DNA of 64,000 bases from Ophiura sarsii (taxonomy: Eukaryota; Echinodermata; Ophiuroidea; Amphilepidida; Ophiuridae). The notes beneath the pieces were generated by a model. It worked only from the letters and a program-made list of their open reading frames with translations, did no database searches and was not told the DNA's origin. Positions within the stretch are counted from its first letter, which is position 1. Each line of letters begins with the position of its first letter. The stretch covers positions 18,322,149 to 18,386,148 of the forward strand of contig CM069457.1 in NCBI GenBank assembly GCA_035610835.1. Direction: 5' to 3'. Shown here one piece after another: positions 43,424-54,911 of the stretch. A program made the translations under genes and the position numbers.

Positions 43424-43770
43424 CAGGCTTTCTCAATTAGATTTACTGATGCGCCACGCCCACATTATAGTAGCCAACTTGTTGAAGCTCCACTTGGTCA
43501 TATTGTTTTAGAATTTACAATGGCAAAATTCCCTTTATAACATTAATTTCAAAATATTTTAACATATATGTAGGCAGCATAATAACTAATATTACTCTTT
43601 TGAGGGCACATGTGCGCGTAGCGCGAGAAAAGGTGCTGTATTTATACATCTGACCGTCATAGGCCTATGAAATCTGGCTATATCATGACATGATTTTATT
43701 TTTTTTAAACAAATTTTAACCACTTTCACGCCACTTAGGATGCCTTGATGCACCACAAGTGGCACGCCTG
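43424..43770. mobile_element. hAT non-autonomous element with exact 8-bp TSD
   Basis: GGTTAGAC flanks both sides (43416-43423 and 43771-43778). Termini CAGGC and GCCTG. 347 bp, no ORF. Confidence 0.82.
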
Positions 43771-43778
43771 GGTTAGAC

Positions 43779-44358
43779 CAAAACTAAATCATCGCACTGC
43801 ATGCTATAGCTATGATGATCCAAAGGTATTGTAATGAACCCTATGGTTACCGTTTGGAGCAGAACAGATTGTTTAATACCAAAAGCTCACTTGACAATAG
43901 ACTACATCGGTAGTCTTAAGATTTTGAAACGTGATGGTACAGGTACACAGTTGCTTAGACCATACTAATATGAATAGAATTGGTCACCAACATGCCATGA
44001 TTGGAACATGGCGAGTCTGTGCAATTGAGGATAAAACTCATTCTAAAAGAAAAAGAAAAAAATGAAAATCAATATTCATTACACCATCCCACCACAAATT
44101 CATGAAATATCAACAAATTCAACATAGTTCTACTGCCCTCCCACCTGTCACATGACCGCCTTTCGGGCAATCATATGACAGCAGGTCCTTATTTCGATAG
44201 CCTCTCTGATCTTACACTTCCAAAATTGATCCTCAGTTCAGTTCCGAAGCCCCTTTTTTGAGACCCTGGGTGGCACACTCCTACAAAAAAAAATGAGTGC
44301 CCCCCCCCCCAGGGGTAGTATAATTGTAATGTTTTGCTAAAAGCGTTTGATCAAATGT
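43779..44358. other. Intergenic, no gene seen
   Basis: Nothing recognised apart from a C-rich run near 44300. Confidence 0.35.
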
Positions 44359-44925
44359 CAGGGTTCCCAGCATTTCACAAGACCAAAATTCCCTGAGTTT
44401 TCCCTGATTTTTCCCTGACAAATTTATATTATTCCCTGAGAAAATATTTTCACTTTATCGGAAGTTGGGAAGGCAATAATTATGTGGGTTGGTTATTAAC
44501 ATGTAGCCAAAATTTCTAGTTTTTTCCCCTAAAATGGTCCAGAAAACGTTCCTGAAACCATGTTGTTAAGCTTGAATAGCAGTGGCGTATAGGTAGGTTA
44601 TTCATATTGGGGGGGGGGCGAGAAATGAAAATGAACCGACAAGACTTTTGTGAGCCAAGAAATGAGCGCGTAGCGCGCGAAATTTTTCGACTTTACACCT
44701 ATTCATTGCCTGGAAATGTTTTAAGTCACACTACATATGCATACAAAAAAGCCACCATAGCCAGTCAGTCAATGGATAAAATACCAAAATAATTACCCAC
44801 TTGAGCCATCAAATTCCCTGAGTTTTCCCTGAGTTTCTGTCTTTTTTTCAAATTCCCTGAGTTTTCCCTGTCTGGAAAAAGTTATTTTGATTTTCCCTGA
44901 TTTCCCTGAGTGGCTGGGAACCCTG
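44359..44925. mobile_element. hAT-like element
   Basis: Ends CAGGGTTCCCAGCATTT and GTGGCTGGGAACCCTG are inverted. The interior repeats TTCCCTGAGTTTTCCCTGA several times near both ends. No exact 8-bp duplication is visible. 567 bp. Confidence 0.65.
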
Positions 44926-45161
44926 AATGTGTACACATGTTCCAGTGAGAAACAAATTTGGAAACCAAACAGTGTTATGAATTATAGCAATATACCATAA
45001 ATGATCCAAATCTTTGTCATACTTTTTTTACTAGAACAAATCCCAATCAGATTTTAACAAACTTGTATAAGTAATTTAATTTTGTTTTCTTATTTTTGCA
45101 TATGTAATATTTCCTATTATGTTATAAAGTAAGACTCTGTACGTAATAAAATTCCGGCATA

Positions 45162-45253
45162 ATTCTGTTATACCCTACACACCTACATCGGTAGTATGCG
45201 TCGTTCTTAAAAATCATGCACTATAAATACCTTTGTGAAGAGTATAACAGAAT
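45162..45253. mobile_element. 92-bp TA-flanked MITE, copy 2
   Basis: Same ends (ATTCTGTTATACCC and inverse) and same length as 40453-40544, opposite orientation. Confidence 0.8.
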
Positions 45254-45285
45254 TACTCTGAAATTCCTGCACCATTCATGTACTG

Positions 45286-45456
45286 GGCTATATTTTTAAA
45301 AATCTTTTGTCTCAAAGCTCTTCAATTTTTCTAAACCTTATGCGGAATGCATTATTTTTTTTAATTTTAAATATTTAAGTTCTTCTTTTTTCTAACACCC
45401 ATCAATTAACAAATGTGCACGGGAGCTTTGAGACAAATGATTTTTTTAATATAGCC
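45286..45456. mobile_element. GGCTATATT MITE, short copy
   Basis: Left GGCTATATTTTTAAAAATCT then TTTGTCTCAAAGCTC; right GAGCTTTGAGACAAATGATT then AATATAGCC. Same termini as 46352-46657, but about 130 bp shorter inside. TSD not clear. Confidence 0.75.
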
Positions 45457-45469
45457 TAGAGTTTGAAAA

Positions 45470-46350
45470 CTAGATATGATGTTAACCCATAAGAAAGGGC
45501 AGCTATATTGGTCAGTAAATACATTATGTAGTGACAATATGATATGATATCAATTGAAACATTGGGCATTTGGTGATACACACAAAAACCTGTTCTATGG
45601 GTAAACGAACCTCAGGAAGGGTCTGGCGTTTATTGGGGGGGTTGCCAACAATTTTTGAAATTTCCTATGTGGGGCTTGCTGCACGACTGATGTAAAGTTT
45701 GAAAATTGACAAGTAGGTTCACTCCCCGAAAGTTGACCCAAACATTTACCAATTTCCTATATATTTGACAGATTTTGCGAACATTTCTGTGAAACACAGC
45801 AAAATTAAGGATTTTAGACAAATTTACCAAAAAGGGGTTATTCAATTACCAGGCAGATATTAAAAAGTATGTACAAATTTGTATATTTTGATTTGTATTA
45901 CCACGTGTATGAATTAGGTCAATACATGCATGTTTTGTTTCTCATAAATGAGACAAATCAATGCACTCGCACAATATTGATATGCTCACAATGGCACTCC
46001 CCTGCAGGTTGTGCAATTATTCACACATCAACATTAACATGTGTGCATTGATTTCTCTCATTTTTCTCAAAACAACACATACGCATTTATTGACCTATAA
46101 GTACCCTTTGTAGTGACTATACGTGTATGATTGAATATAGTTTGTAACTTTGGACATTATTTACTTGCTTCACTACTCATACAGAGCCTGTAAAATAGCT
46201 ATAAGGTTAACCCATGTATAAAAAGAAATTCTGAAAGGGTACATATGGGCACTTGTGAGCCAGTTATTACATCATATAATTTGAAACTTTGGGCATTATT
46301 TACTAGCTGATGTACCCCTCAAGTAGAGCCTGAAAATTAGCTATAGGATA
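45470..46350. other. Intergenic with dispersed repeat copy
   Basis: 45880-46110 matches the dispersed repeat near 35050-35240 (CACACATCAACAT, GTGCATTGATTT). No gene. Confidence 0.4.
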
Positions 46351-46351
46351 A

Positions 46352-46657
46352 GGCTATATTAAAAAAATCTTTTGTCTCAAAGCTCTTCAGTTTTTCAAAA
46401 CCTAATGCGGAATGCAGTGTTTTTTTTAATTTAAACCTTTTTTTATAAACATATAATATTGAAATCCTTGTAAAAGTGACCTTTTGTATTTAAAATGATG
46501 TGATCAATGAAAATCTGAAAAATTGGTGAAACTTCAGGATTTTTTGAAGAAAATTTGTTTAAAAAAACTTTAAAAAAAAGATTTTTTTTCTTCTAACGCG
46601 CACCAATTAACTAACACGCGCGGGAGCTTTGAGACAAAAGATTTTGTTAATATAGCC
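46352..46657. mobile_element. TAA-flanked GGCTATATT MITE (PIF/Harbinger-type TSD)
   Basis: GGCTATATTAAAAAAATCTT with TTGTCTCAAAGCTC at the left, its inverse at the right, flanked by TAA at 46349-46351 and 46658-46660. 306 bp, non-coding. Confidence 0.82.
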
Positions 46658-46734
46658 TAACCCATGTATATACTTTTAAAGAAAGTGTATCCATAGGCAC
46701 TGATAAGCCAGTTATTACATCATATAGAGGCCCT

Positions 46735-47001
46735 GCATCAATTTATTGATCGGTTCTAAAGATTGGAATCAACCATTTTTTTCAATTTTTTTTTAATTTT
46801 AAATTTTGTAGATAGAATCATTAAACTGCCTCATAAAACAAAACATTATGTGGCAGGAACCCTCAAAGTACATAAAAAAACCTAAAAAAACATTAAGGCC
46901 TCTGGACCCCATGCCATGATCCACTGCACTTCGTTGCTACACTTACTTCGTTCGCCGTCAGTAAACTTAGCTGGCACTCAATCTGGCATAGCTATAACCC
47001 T
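46735..47001. mobile_element. hAT-like MITE, copy 2 (inverted to 41282)
   Basis: Shares, in reverse orientation, AAACTGCCTCATAAAACAA, TGTGGCAGGAACCCTCAAAG, CATGATCCACTGCACTTC and CTTACTTCGTTCGCC with 41330-41470. Ends only approximately placed. Confidence 0.65.
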
Positions 47002-47487
47002 GCATACATCTGGACGCAGCCCCGCGAACACAAAACACACTTGCGTAAATTATCTTGAATTTCATCCATAGCATTGACAGTGACTATAGTTGTGAATAAA
47101 GCTCAAGTGAATGTCAGCATAATTTAAACCCTTTTTGTTCTTTTATCCATAATTTGTTTGCCTTCATCACGTGGATTTGTTCTCCAAAATGTGGGACCAC
47201 TGCCAGTTATTAAAATATGTATTGACAATATTTATGATATATTACAGTTGAAATATGTATATATTTTAAGTATCATTTTATATAGGAGTTTTCATAAGAA
47301 AAAATAATTATATTTCACAATATTGAATTAATTTTTTGTATATAAACGTGTGTCAATAGTTCAAACAGTGTAATTTTTAAATTTGTATTGAATAAGATGC
47401 AATTTGTGCCTTGAGGAATAAAATGTGCAATAAGAATTGATAAAAATGATTAGAAAAACATTGTTATTGAGTGATTCATTTAATACC
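47002..47487. other. Intergenic, no gene seen
   Basis: AT-rich; AGGAATAAAATGTGCAATAA near 47414 looks like a polyadenylation context but has no gene attached. Confidence 0.35.
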
Positions 47488-47490
47488 TTA

Positions 47491-47703
47491 GGCCAAAAAA
47501 AAAAAATGGTTATATTGGCGTAACCCGCCCGACCCTAAAAATACGCCCGACCAGTGAAAAAAAAAAAAAAAAACCAACCGACCGACCCTAAAAAATAAAA
47601 AAATGAAAAAAATAAATGTTTTTTCTCTAACGAAATACGACGGTGCTCCTCGAAACAATAGGGAATGTTTAAACTCGGTTAACATTGTTCAAAAACAGCT
47701 GCT

Positions 47704-47736
<33 letters not shown>

Positions 47737-47798
47737 ACCTACCTACCCTATTTTTGTTCAGCCCGTTACGCCAATATAACATTTTTTTTTTTTTGGCC
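47491..47798. mobile_element. TTA-flanked GGCC MITE, family member C
   Basis: Ends GGCC plus an A run then TTATATTGGCGTAACCCG, and inverse. TTA at 47488-47490 and 47799-47801 is an exact TSD. CCGACCCTAAAAA and A/T-run core. 308 bp. Close relative at 52127-52502. Confidence 0.9.
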
Positions 47799-48070
47799 TT
47801 AGTATAGATGGGGTGACAGGTGACGTCACACCGGGCAAAACGTGGCTAGTTGCCATTGTTCTTTGCCCGGCAGTTTGCGCACGCATCCTGTTTTGTTTAG
47901 GACCCGTGCTTTTTAAAACTCGCGCCAAAGCATTATAAAGGGCAATACGGTATAGCGGACAGTGTTGTGGTTATATGGTGTTCCCTCAAGCGTGTATCGA
48001 CAGTCAAGTCCCTTCGAGTGTTGCATTTGTTGATAAACATTGGATGTAAACAACGGTCACCTCATCTATA

Positions 48071-48420
48071 AGGTTCAAAGTTTACCGCTTTGTAACTGTC
48101 GAATTCCGCGTTTTTCCGCTTTGTAAATTTTGCATTTTTCTGTGATGTAATTTTCCCCAAGAATGCTTAAAATTTACGATCTATAAAACCAAAATAAACA
48201 CACTTTACAGAAAAACACATCATTTTTGACTTTTAGGCTTACCTTATATTACTGTAGCGGCTGCAGCCGACCCTCTATATCGCAATTTTATATTGTTTTA
48301 TTCAAGACTATTTGTAAATTGTGTGTTTTGGACTTTTTTTTGCATTTTTTCCCCTTCTTTTCATCAAAATGTCGTTTTCCGCGTTTAACCTCAATTCCGT
48401 GATGCGGTAAATTTCGGACC
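48071..48420. mobile_element. Short inverted-repeat element
   Basis: AAGGTTCAAAGTTTACCGC at the left and GCGGTAAATTTCGGACCTTA at the right, with inner GAATTCCGCG and CGCGTTTAACCTCAATTCCG inverted. About 350 bp. TSD uncertain. Confidence 0.65.
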
Positions 48421-48461
48421 TTACCTTAGTATCCATTGTGTCCTTAGGAAAAGAAAAAAAA

Positions 48462-48803
48462 AACAAGTTTAATTTGAAGTTTAACTTTCGATCTCAACAC
48501 AAGAAATAATTACCTGGAATTTGCAGGTGTTTCTACACCTTTCATCAGCAGACTAATGACTCGACTTGTCCATTTGGAAGTGTGACGAAAAAACAACAAA
48601 CAAGTTTAATTTGAAGTTTAACTTTCGATCTCAACGCAAGAAATAATTACCTGGAATTTTCAGGTGTTTCTACACCTTTCAGACTAATGACTCGACTTGA
48701 CCTTTTGGAGGTGTGACATCAGAATCGGGTCATAGATGAAACACCTGAAAATTCCAGGTAATTATTTCTTGTGTTGAGATCGTAAGTTAAACTTCAAATT
48801 ATT
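48462..48803. repeat. Fold-back repeat: two direct units and one inverted
   Basis: AAGTTTAATTTGAAGTTTAAC starts units at about 48463 and 48600; a third copy of TAATTACCTGGAATTTTCAG lies inverted at about 48752-48803. Non-coding. Confidence 0.8.
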
Positions 48804-49319
48804 TATCACCAACACAGATGAACTTTCATTCTAACAAACAAGTTTGTTTCCCGGTAGGTGGTCTGAAAACCCCATGCGAGATGTGTTTTTATTGTATTTT
48901 TATTTTTGAGGGGGGGGGGGTGCGGTAGGATGACTTTTCAAAGGCAATTTTTGCAATTTACCATACCACGCGAACCCTGAAGACACAAATGATCACAGCC
49001 AGTATCCTACTGTGCCCCATATCATAGTTACTGGGCTTACTAGAGCAGTCAGATTCAATTGTTTGTGCAAAATGTTAATCTTTTCTACAGTAATTTGTAT
49101 TTAAGGCTGGTGTCAACCCTGTTTGGTGCCAAATTTATCAAGACTGTAACTTTTAAATTATAAATGTGATGTACATAAAAGTATACATTTTTTGTAATGA
49201 AATGAGTCAGAGAATCCATTTTTGGTATCAAATTTTACTAAAATCAGTGATTTTTACATTTTTGCCCAAACATCACCTTTTTGGTGCCAACAATTTTCAA
49301 TAAGTTTTTGTCAAAATAG

Positions 49320-49516
49320 ACCTCTTTCAGTGTGGAAATGTTTCCAACTTTTAAACTCAAGAATTACTGAACCATTACTAAGCATGTTTGTACTTATTTT
49401 AATGAATTTCTCATGGTGATTCCAAATATGGTGATGAAATTCAATAATTTTGAAATGTTTGAAACATTTTGTGAAATTTTGGAACTCGTCTGCAGACAAC
49501 TGCTGCATGGAAAGTG
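49320..49516. mobile_element. TTAA MITE family, copy 4 (left end lost)
   Basis: The right end GCATGGAAAGTG meets TTAA at 49517. The interior matches the 15653 copy; the left terminus is degenerate. Confidence 0.72.
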
Positions 49517-49520
49517 TTAA

Positions 49521-49896
49521 CTTCACTACATGTCTTACCTTATCTTTACATAAATACTCAAAACTCAAGTCAAGTTCATGATCATCATACTGTTTATTAC
49601 ATCCATGAAATTATACTTGCACTATTACAAGTAAAATCTTGATCTTGTCTTAACCCTTTAAGTATTTTGGACAAGGGAATTTTGACCTGGGAGGGGAGGG
49701 GGATTAATAAGTTCCAACTTTGCTCAAAGCTTTTGTGAAATATTTTGGTTTATATTTTGGTATGTACCAAAGTTTTTTGTCAAAATAGTCATCTTTCAGT
49801 GTGAAAATTTGCCTGGATCATGGACTCCTAGAATTGAGAAACCAGAGTCCTATACAGCCCTGTGTAGCCGCGTCATTCATCTGGCCATTTAAAATA
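49521..49896. other. Intergenic, no gene seen
   Basis: Nothing recognised; it resembles no other part of the window that I can find. Confidence 0.35.
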
Positions 49897-50460
49897 CAGT
49901 CATCAAAAAAAGTAACTGACCAGATAGATAATAAATATGCTAATAACTCTAAAAGAATAACTCCTACATAAACATTAAATTATAAAGTTGTGGAGAACTC
50001 TTCTTCAATTTGAGATATTGCACACTAAGAATGGTTGATTATTGAGGAAGTTACAATACCAAATTTAAGGTAAAGTACGATTTACATGTTCACACATTTT
50101 AACATGAGGGGGGGGGGGAGTATGACAGGTAAAGCGTGTGTGCTGCCTTATTGATCCATCGCAACAATGCGGTCGGTCAACAATCAAACCTGCGCATCAA
50201 CCAGTGAATTACCACTACCAGTAATCAATCGTTTACCCGTAACTGAGTCCACGTCTAGAAAAGGAAAATGCGAAAATGGAATCCATACTTTATTTTATTT
50301 TTAGTACTGTAACATCCTTGATATCTAACCATTCCTCACATGCAATATCTCAAATGAAAGAAGAGAAATTTCCCAGCAACTTAATAATTTACATTGCTTC
50401 CAACAACCTTAGACTCTGTCAGGGAACTGACCCGTCTGGTAATGTGTTTAACAGCTCATG
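49897..50460. mobile_element. TA-flanked Tc1-like element, decayed copy 2
   Basis: Starts CAGTCATCAAAAAAAGTAAC after TA, with ATATTGCACACTAAGAATGG and the inverse CCATTCCTCACATGCAATAT further right. Matches 17147-17720 throughout, but the right terminus is badly eroded. Confidence 0.7.
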
Positions 50461-50536
50461 AAGCAAAAAACAAAATTTGATGTGTTACACTCGGCGATTG
50501 ATCGTAAAATCTAAACAATTAGGGACAAAACCTGGA

Positions 50537-50610
50537 TCACCTCTTCTTTCCACCAGATTTAGGAGCCAGTTCTAGTCCTTGGATGTATTTGCGTGGTATC
50601 TTGTAGTGAT
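50537..50610 (-). CDS. EIF2D: eIF2D (ligatin) last exon, end of SUI1 domain
   Basis: Minus strand, after the acceptor TTTTTTCAG. Encodes HYKIPRKYIQGLELAPKSGG then KKR and a TGA stop at 50537. The YKIPRKYIQGLE block is the conserved C-terminal end of the SUI1 domain of eIF2D and its paralogues. The first codon is split with the exon at 51895 (G plus AT). Confidence 0.9.
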
Positions 50611-51017
50611 CTGAAAAAATACATTAAAAAAGAAAACATGTAAAACAAATAGATCTAAATCTATTTCAGGTGTTAAAAATAGTGGATTTATAATTACAAA
50701 ATTACAACTCAGAACTCAGAAATAGTAAATGTTGTCGATGGAATGGATGTCTGTTCGAAAACTTTGCGCCATTGTATCTTTTTGCTGGTTAGTATTTAGC
50801 AGAATACTGAATTGGTTGGAGTATTACATGTTATCAAAACCAGGCTTTTCTACGGAGAATAAAAACAAACTTGAATGAAAGTTATCATCTGTAAATATGC
50901 CAGGCACTGTCTATTTAAAGGGACACAAAGTAGTGTTGAAGATTTTTCAAGATGAACGTTAAATTATTACCATTGTTTGTTGTTTCTACTCACAAAAACA
51001 CAGCAAAACTTGATTAA

Positions 51018-51496
51018 CCCTTTGAACCCGGAGTTATTATAAGGGTTCGGTACACCCACCCTGACTTCTCCGGGGGTAAAATGGTAAATATAGTACACCT
51101 ATATCATCGGTAATATATGTTACCGATGATAGAAGGCAGTACGCCATTACACTACACGTATAACGTAACCTATCTATATCATAAAAATGTCCGTTTTTAT
51201 CGCCAAAATTGCCAACCATGACCGTAAAACAATGCATCCATGTCTACCTGAGTACCATCTGCGCCATATTGGGTTGCATATTCATCCAATTTCGCGCTAT
51301 TTTGACTGTTTTCTTCAGCTAAATGATATCAAAACACAACGAAAACTTTGCTAAACAATGTATTTCACATCGGGGGAACATCACATGACTTTCAGGTCAC
51401 CTGACCACTCAGTCATATGATCAATGTGTCATCTGTTCGCTCAGGTCGATTTATCGACCTATCGGGTTATATGGCGTTCCCCGATAGGTCAAAGGG
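51018..51496. mobile_element. TTAA-flanked piggyBac-like MITE in eIF2D intron
   Basis: TTAA at 51014-51017 and 51497-51500, with ends CCCTTTGAACCCGG and GGTCAAAGGG. A CCCTTTG terminus with TTAA duplication is typical of piggyBac-derived elements. Inside is a hairpin ATCATCGGTAA...TTACCGATGAT. 479 bp. Confidence 0.8.
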
Positions 51497-51894
51497 TTAA
51501 AACAATACCATTGCTATTTATTGAACCTTTTCCTAAAGACACCCTCATGTAAATATGGTTCGCGTTATGTATCACACATGCTGCAGGAGGACACTGCCTG
51601 ACGTAAAATGCTAATCGCGGCTCGATCAGCATTTTTGAATCAACGTTTTGTTGTACAAAGAGGGCTGATTTTTGTTAATCCTTTTAGTACATGTAATACA
51701 ATTGTAAAAATATAGAAATCCCAGTTGTTATCATATATTTTTGTAATTGAGGGCACTGCCTCCACATCTCTTAATGCCCCTTTAAGGTTTAATTCTACAG
51801 GCCTACTTCATAACCAACTAAAGTACAAACCTGGCATCCTGTTACAGATGCATAATTTTTGCCAACGCTGAGAAAAAATAAAATAATAGCATAC

Positions 51895-52081
51895 CATTAA
51901 ATATTTTTTCTATGAAGTTAATCTGGTTGCCTTGCACAAGCACTTGCTGAGGTTGTTGACTTCCAGAACTTTGACCCGGAAGTGCTGACACAGAGCTGCT
52001 AGCAGACACGCCCTTTTGTAGACGTCGGGAGAAGTCTTTGGGTTCTATGCCAAAGCTTTCCAGATGGGTGATAAGTGTAAC
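51895..52081 (-). CDS. EIF2D: eIF2D penultimate exon, SUI1 domain core
   Basis: Acceptor CATTTACAG, donor GTATGC. 187 nt, phase 0 to 1. Encodes VTLITHLESFGIEPKDFSRR, then LQKGVSASSSVSALPG and VLVQGNQINFIEKIFN. The order 'T-L-x-x-x-L-E-x-F-G-I', then 'S-V-x-x-x-P-G', then 'V-Q-G-N-Q' is that of the eIF2D SUI1 domain, which helps place initiator tRNA on the ribosome and recycle 40S subunits. Confidence 0.92.
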
Positions 52082-52126
52082 CTGTAAATGTTAGACGAAT
52101 AAGTGTATTAAATATACAGACTATAA

Positions 52127-52502
52127 GGCCTAAAAAAAAAAAGTTTGATTGGCGTAACCCGACCGACCCTAAATACATCGCCGACCCTGAATATTTTTTA
52201 TTATTTTGAGGGGGAAAAAAACAAAAAAAACCACAAAAAACTGAAATCTGAAGTTTGTTATTGTTTAAAACTTCAGAAACTTGTATTATAGAGTCTGTTG
52301 GTTTCTATAAATAAAAAGAAAAATGTTTAAAGAAAAATGTTTAAAGAAAAGGGAATTTTTGCCGTCTCTTCATTTGTGTGTACTGCTGTCTTTTAAGTGT
52401 TCAAAAGTAGATGATTTAAAAATATATTAAAAAATCCCGACCGACCTACCCTATTTATTTTGGTCATGTTACGCCAATCAAACTTTTTTTTGTTTTTAGG
52501 CC
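52127..52502. mobile_element. TAA-flanked GGCC MITE, family member D
   Basis: GGCCTAAAAAAAAAAAGTTT then GATTGGCGTAACCCGACCG, and the inverse at the right ending AGGCC. TAA at 52124-52126 and 52503-52505. Same subterminal block (TTGGCGTAACCCG) as 47491-47798. It stops only 10 bp before the next inverted-repeat element. Confidence 0.9.
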
Positions 52503-52512
52503 TAAGCCCTAA

Positions 52513-54910
52513 TAGTCGAGTTGCAGGCGACCTTAACCGTGACATGACTTACATCTGCGATTGTATTGCATTATATGTTAGTTTTGAGGATGTAGATTAC
52601 AAATCCGCCGGGTGCCAAAATTCTACTTTTGAGCAAAAAGAATTATGACCTCATTTGACCTTTCTGCTTTTTCCAATTGTTTGAAATGTAATTGTTTATC
52701 AAAATTATGCATAAACATATCATGTATGGTATCAAATTTAAGCTGATAACCCATATAACACGTTGGTATAGGCTCCATGCCAAATATACGTAGCAGTAGT
52801 CCATTAAAGGTCATTAAAGGTCATATCAAGTATTTGACCATGTACTTTTATACAACCAATTGAAATAGCGTGAATGAAGTAGTTCCAATCTAAAATATGC
52901 TTCCATGTTATGGTTTCTAATACTTTATAGTGTCTAGATTACAAAACCAATGAGTGCCTAAATTCATTATTTGCATAAATTCCGTGACGCCTTATTTCTC
53001 TCAAATGCTTTTCAATTCAAGAAATTCACGTGTGTAATGCATTTTGACAAACTATAGCATGAGTAATGTCAAATTGCATGTAATATCTAACAAAATACAT
53101 ATTAATGTACATAATGTATACATATGGATATATTGTTATTCAACAGACGACCTTTAATTTAAAGGTGAAGCTCACTTAAGCCAACTTCAAAACCCATTAC
53201 TCCTCGTCATTATTCTCTCCTTCTTTGTCATCCATATCAACGTTGTAAGTATTGTGATGCAATGTATTGATATTCATGCATTTCTCGTCAGCCTTACAAT
53301 GACAATAGGTGGTACAAGAGAGTGAAGCTAACCTACAGCTGCAGTCCCTCTTTAATAAACACGGTGCATCCGATTTGCAGCCACAGGCAACTAGTTTCAA
53401 TATGTTAGGTGGTGCGACGGAGCTTTGGCCATAATCAGGGACTGGGATAGCATTTTCCATTCTCCAACCAAACTTGGATACATCCATCAATGGTGGGTCG
53501 GTGCGATCCGCCGCTCTCCATACCATAACTTGGTGACGGGCGCGTTTAACATGTTGTCTGTCTGCTTTGTCGGTCGGTGGGTGGTAGAGATTTGATTTTT
53601 GGTGTGTCAACTTTATTGCTGAAAAGCTCGAATCGCAAACTGATGAGATTGGATGATATCTTACCACCATACAACCGGATTATAAACGCCAGACCAGCTT
53701 TTAACCATGTATCCTCAGATGATTCTGGATCTGAAAAAGCAGAGATGTCGCAGTCTGGCTTTAGCAGTAGATTTATGGCGGATACTTTGCCCTTGCCGAA
53801 TGGGTAAGACACCGTATCGCAACCGGAAAGTGCATGGGCTGCCAGCAGATGTGTACACTTAACTCCTAACTTCAAGGAAGATGCTTTGATGTCTATTGTC
53901 TCACCACTGTACATCTTCATAGATATATGTACAGGTGGCTTGTGAATCCAGCAGAAGAAAACAGGAAGAACAAAGATGTCTGTATCGTCTGCTAACACTT
54001 GGATGTGACTTTTCTCCGGAAGGAGTTCAAGAAGGTGACTTATTATCTGAACATCTGCTTCCTCATGCTGGCATGTTGAGTCTTCTCCAATCAGTAGCAG
54101 ATGGTCATTGCAGCTGACATCCAACTTTTCATTTTGAGAACAGCAGAGGCTTTGTAACAACAGGGTTATGATCAACAACAATATGATCCAGTAGTGTTAT
54201 TTGGACACAGACGCTTATTCGAATGTCGCAATATGAATCCCTCTTATACTGGAGCACTGTACTGCGGCGAATGGAACTTATAATTTAGACATGTTTAAAG
54301 TATTACCAACTATCTATCTACTCTCCAAGTTTAACATACAACTGAACTATGCATTTTATGTTAAAATGTTTATCTCATCCAAATGGTATCATAAATAATT
54401 GAGAAAACAAGAAACAATCAAATAGGCCTATTCCGATTGTCTAAATAAATGAGTTTAGTCACCCAAATGATTTGTAATAGGCATTTACAACTAATATAAA
54501 GTGCAGATTAAATCAATGTTACGATTAAAACTTTATCGTTCAGACTATTTTAAATGGTTGTATAAATATTTCTTATTAGTAACTCTTCATGACCTTAAAT
54601 GACCTCTAATCGAGTACAGGTATGTATCTTTTTCATGAAACACACACCAATTGATAACGAGGGTTATAAGCTTTAATTTGATACAATACATGATATGTTT
54701 GTACATATTCACAAAGCAAACTTAATTTTAAACAATTGTTAAAAGTCTGAAAGGTCAAATGAGGTCATAATAGGTTTTGCTCAAGTGTAGAATTTTGGCA
54801 CCCGGCGGAATTTTGATCTACATACTCTAGGCTATCATATAAAGCAATAAAATCGCAGATGTAAGCCATGTCACGGTTAAGGCCATATATCGGCCTCTGC
54901 AACTCGACTA
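52513..54910. mobile_element. 2.4-kb element with ~400-bp inverted arms around a nuclease-like gene
   Basis: The left arm begins TAGTCGAGTTGCAG at 52513; the right arm is its inverse, ending at 54910. The arms continue with shared blocks: CCTTAACCGTGACATG, CTTACATCTGCGATT, CCGCCGGGTGCCAAAATTCT, TATGACCTCATTTGACCTTT, AACATATCATGTAT. The match runs for roughly 400 bp at what looks like 75-85% identity. Both ends abut TAA (52510-52512 and 54911-54913), a possible 3-bp duplication. Between the arms is a broken minus-strand gene (53197-54181). This looks like a DNA transposon that carries its own gene, but I do not recognise a named superfamily. Confidence 0.7.
53197..54181 (-). pseudogene. PIN/FEN1-like nuclease-fold protein with CXC zinc tail, frameshifted
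   Basis: Two minus-strand frames overlap (53546-54181 and 53197-53670) and together make one protein. The first has QHEEADVQIISHLL (about residue 38), VLADDTDIFVLPV (about 62) and AAHALSGCDTVS (about 115). The spacing and chemistry of EEAD, DDTD and SGCD match the acidic blocks of XPG/FEN1-type PIN-fold nucleases; this is my inference. It continues to LPPTD, where a one-base shift (about 53560-53590) is needed to go on as HVKRARHQVMVW and FGWR. The second frame ends in a cysteine array CGC-x5-C-x5-CSC-x6-C-x3-CHC-x5-C, like CXC/TSO1 domains. No start is convincing, so the N-terminus is lost or in another exon. Similar proteins are widespread as unnamed repeats in invertebrate genomes (recollection, not checked). 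Confidence 0.75.
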
Positions 54911-54911
54911 T

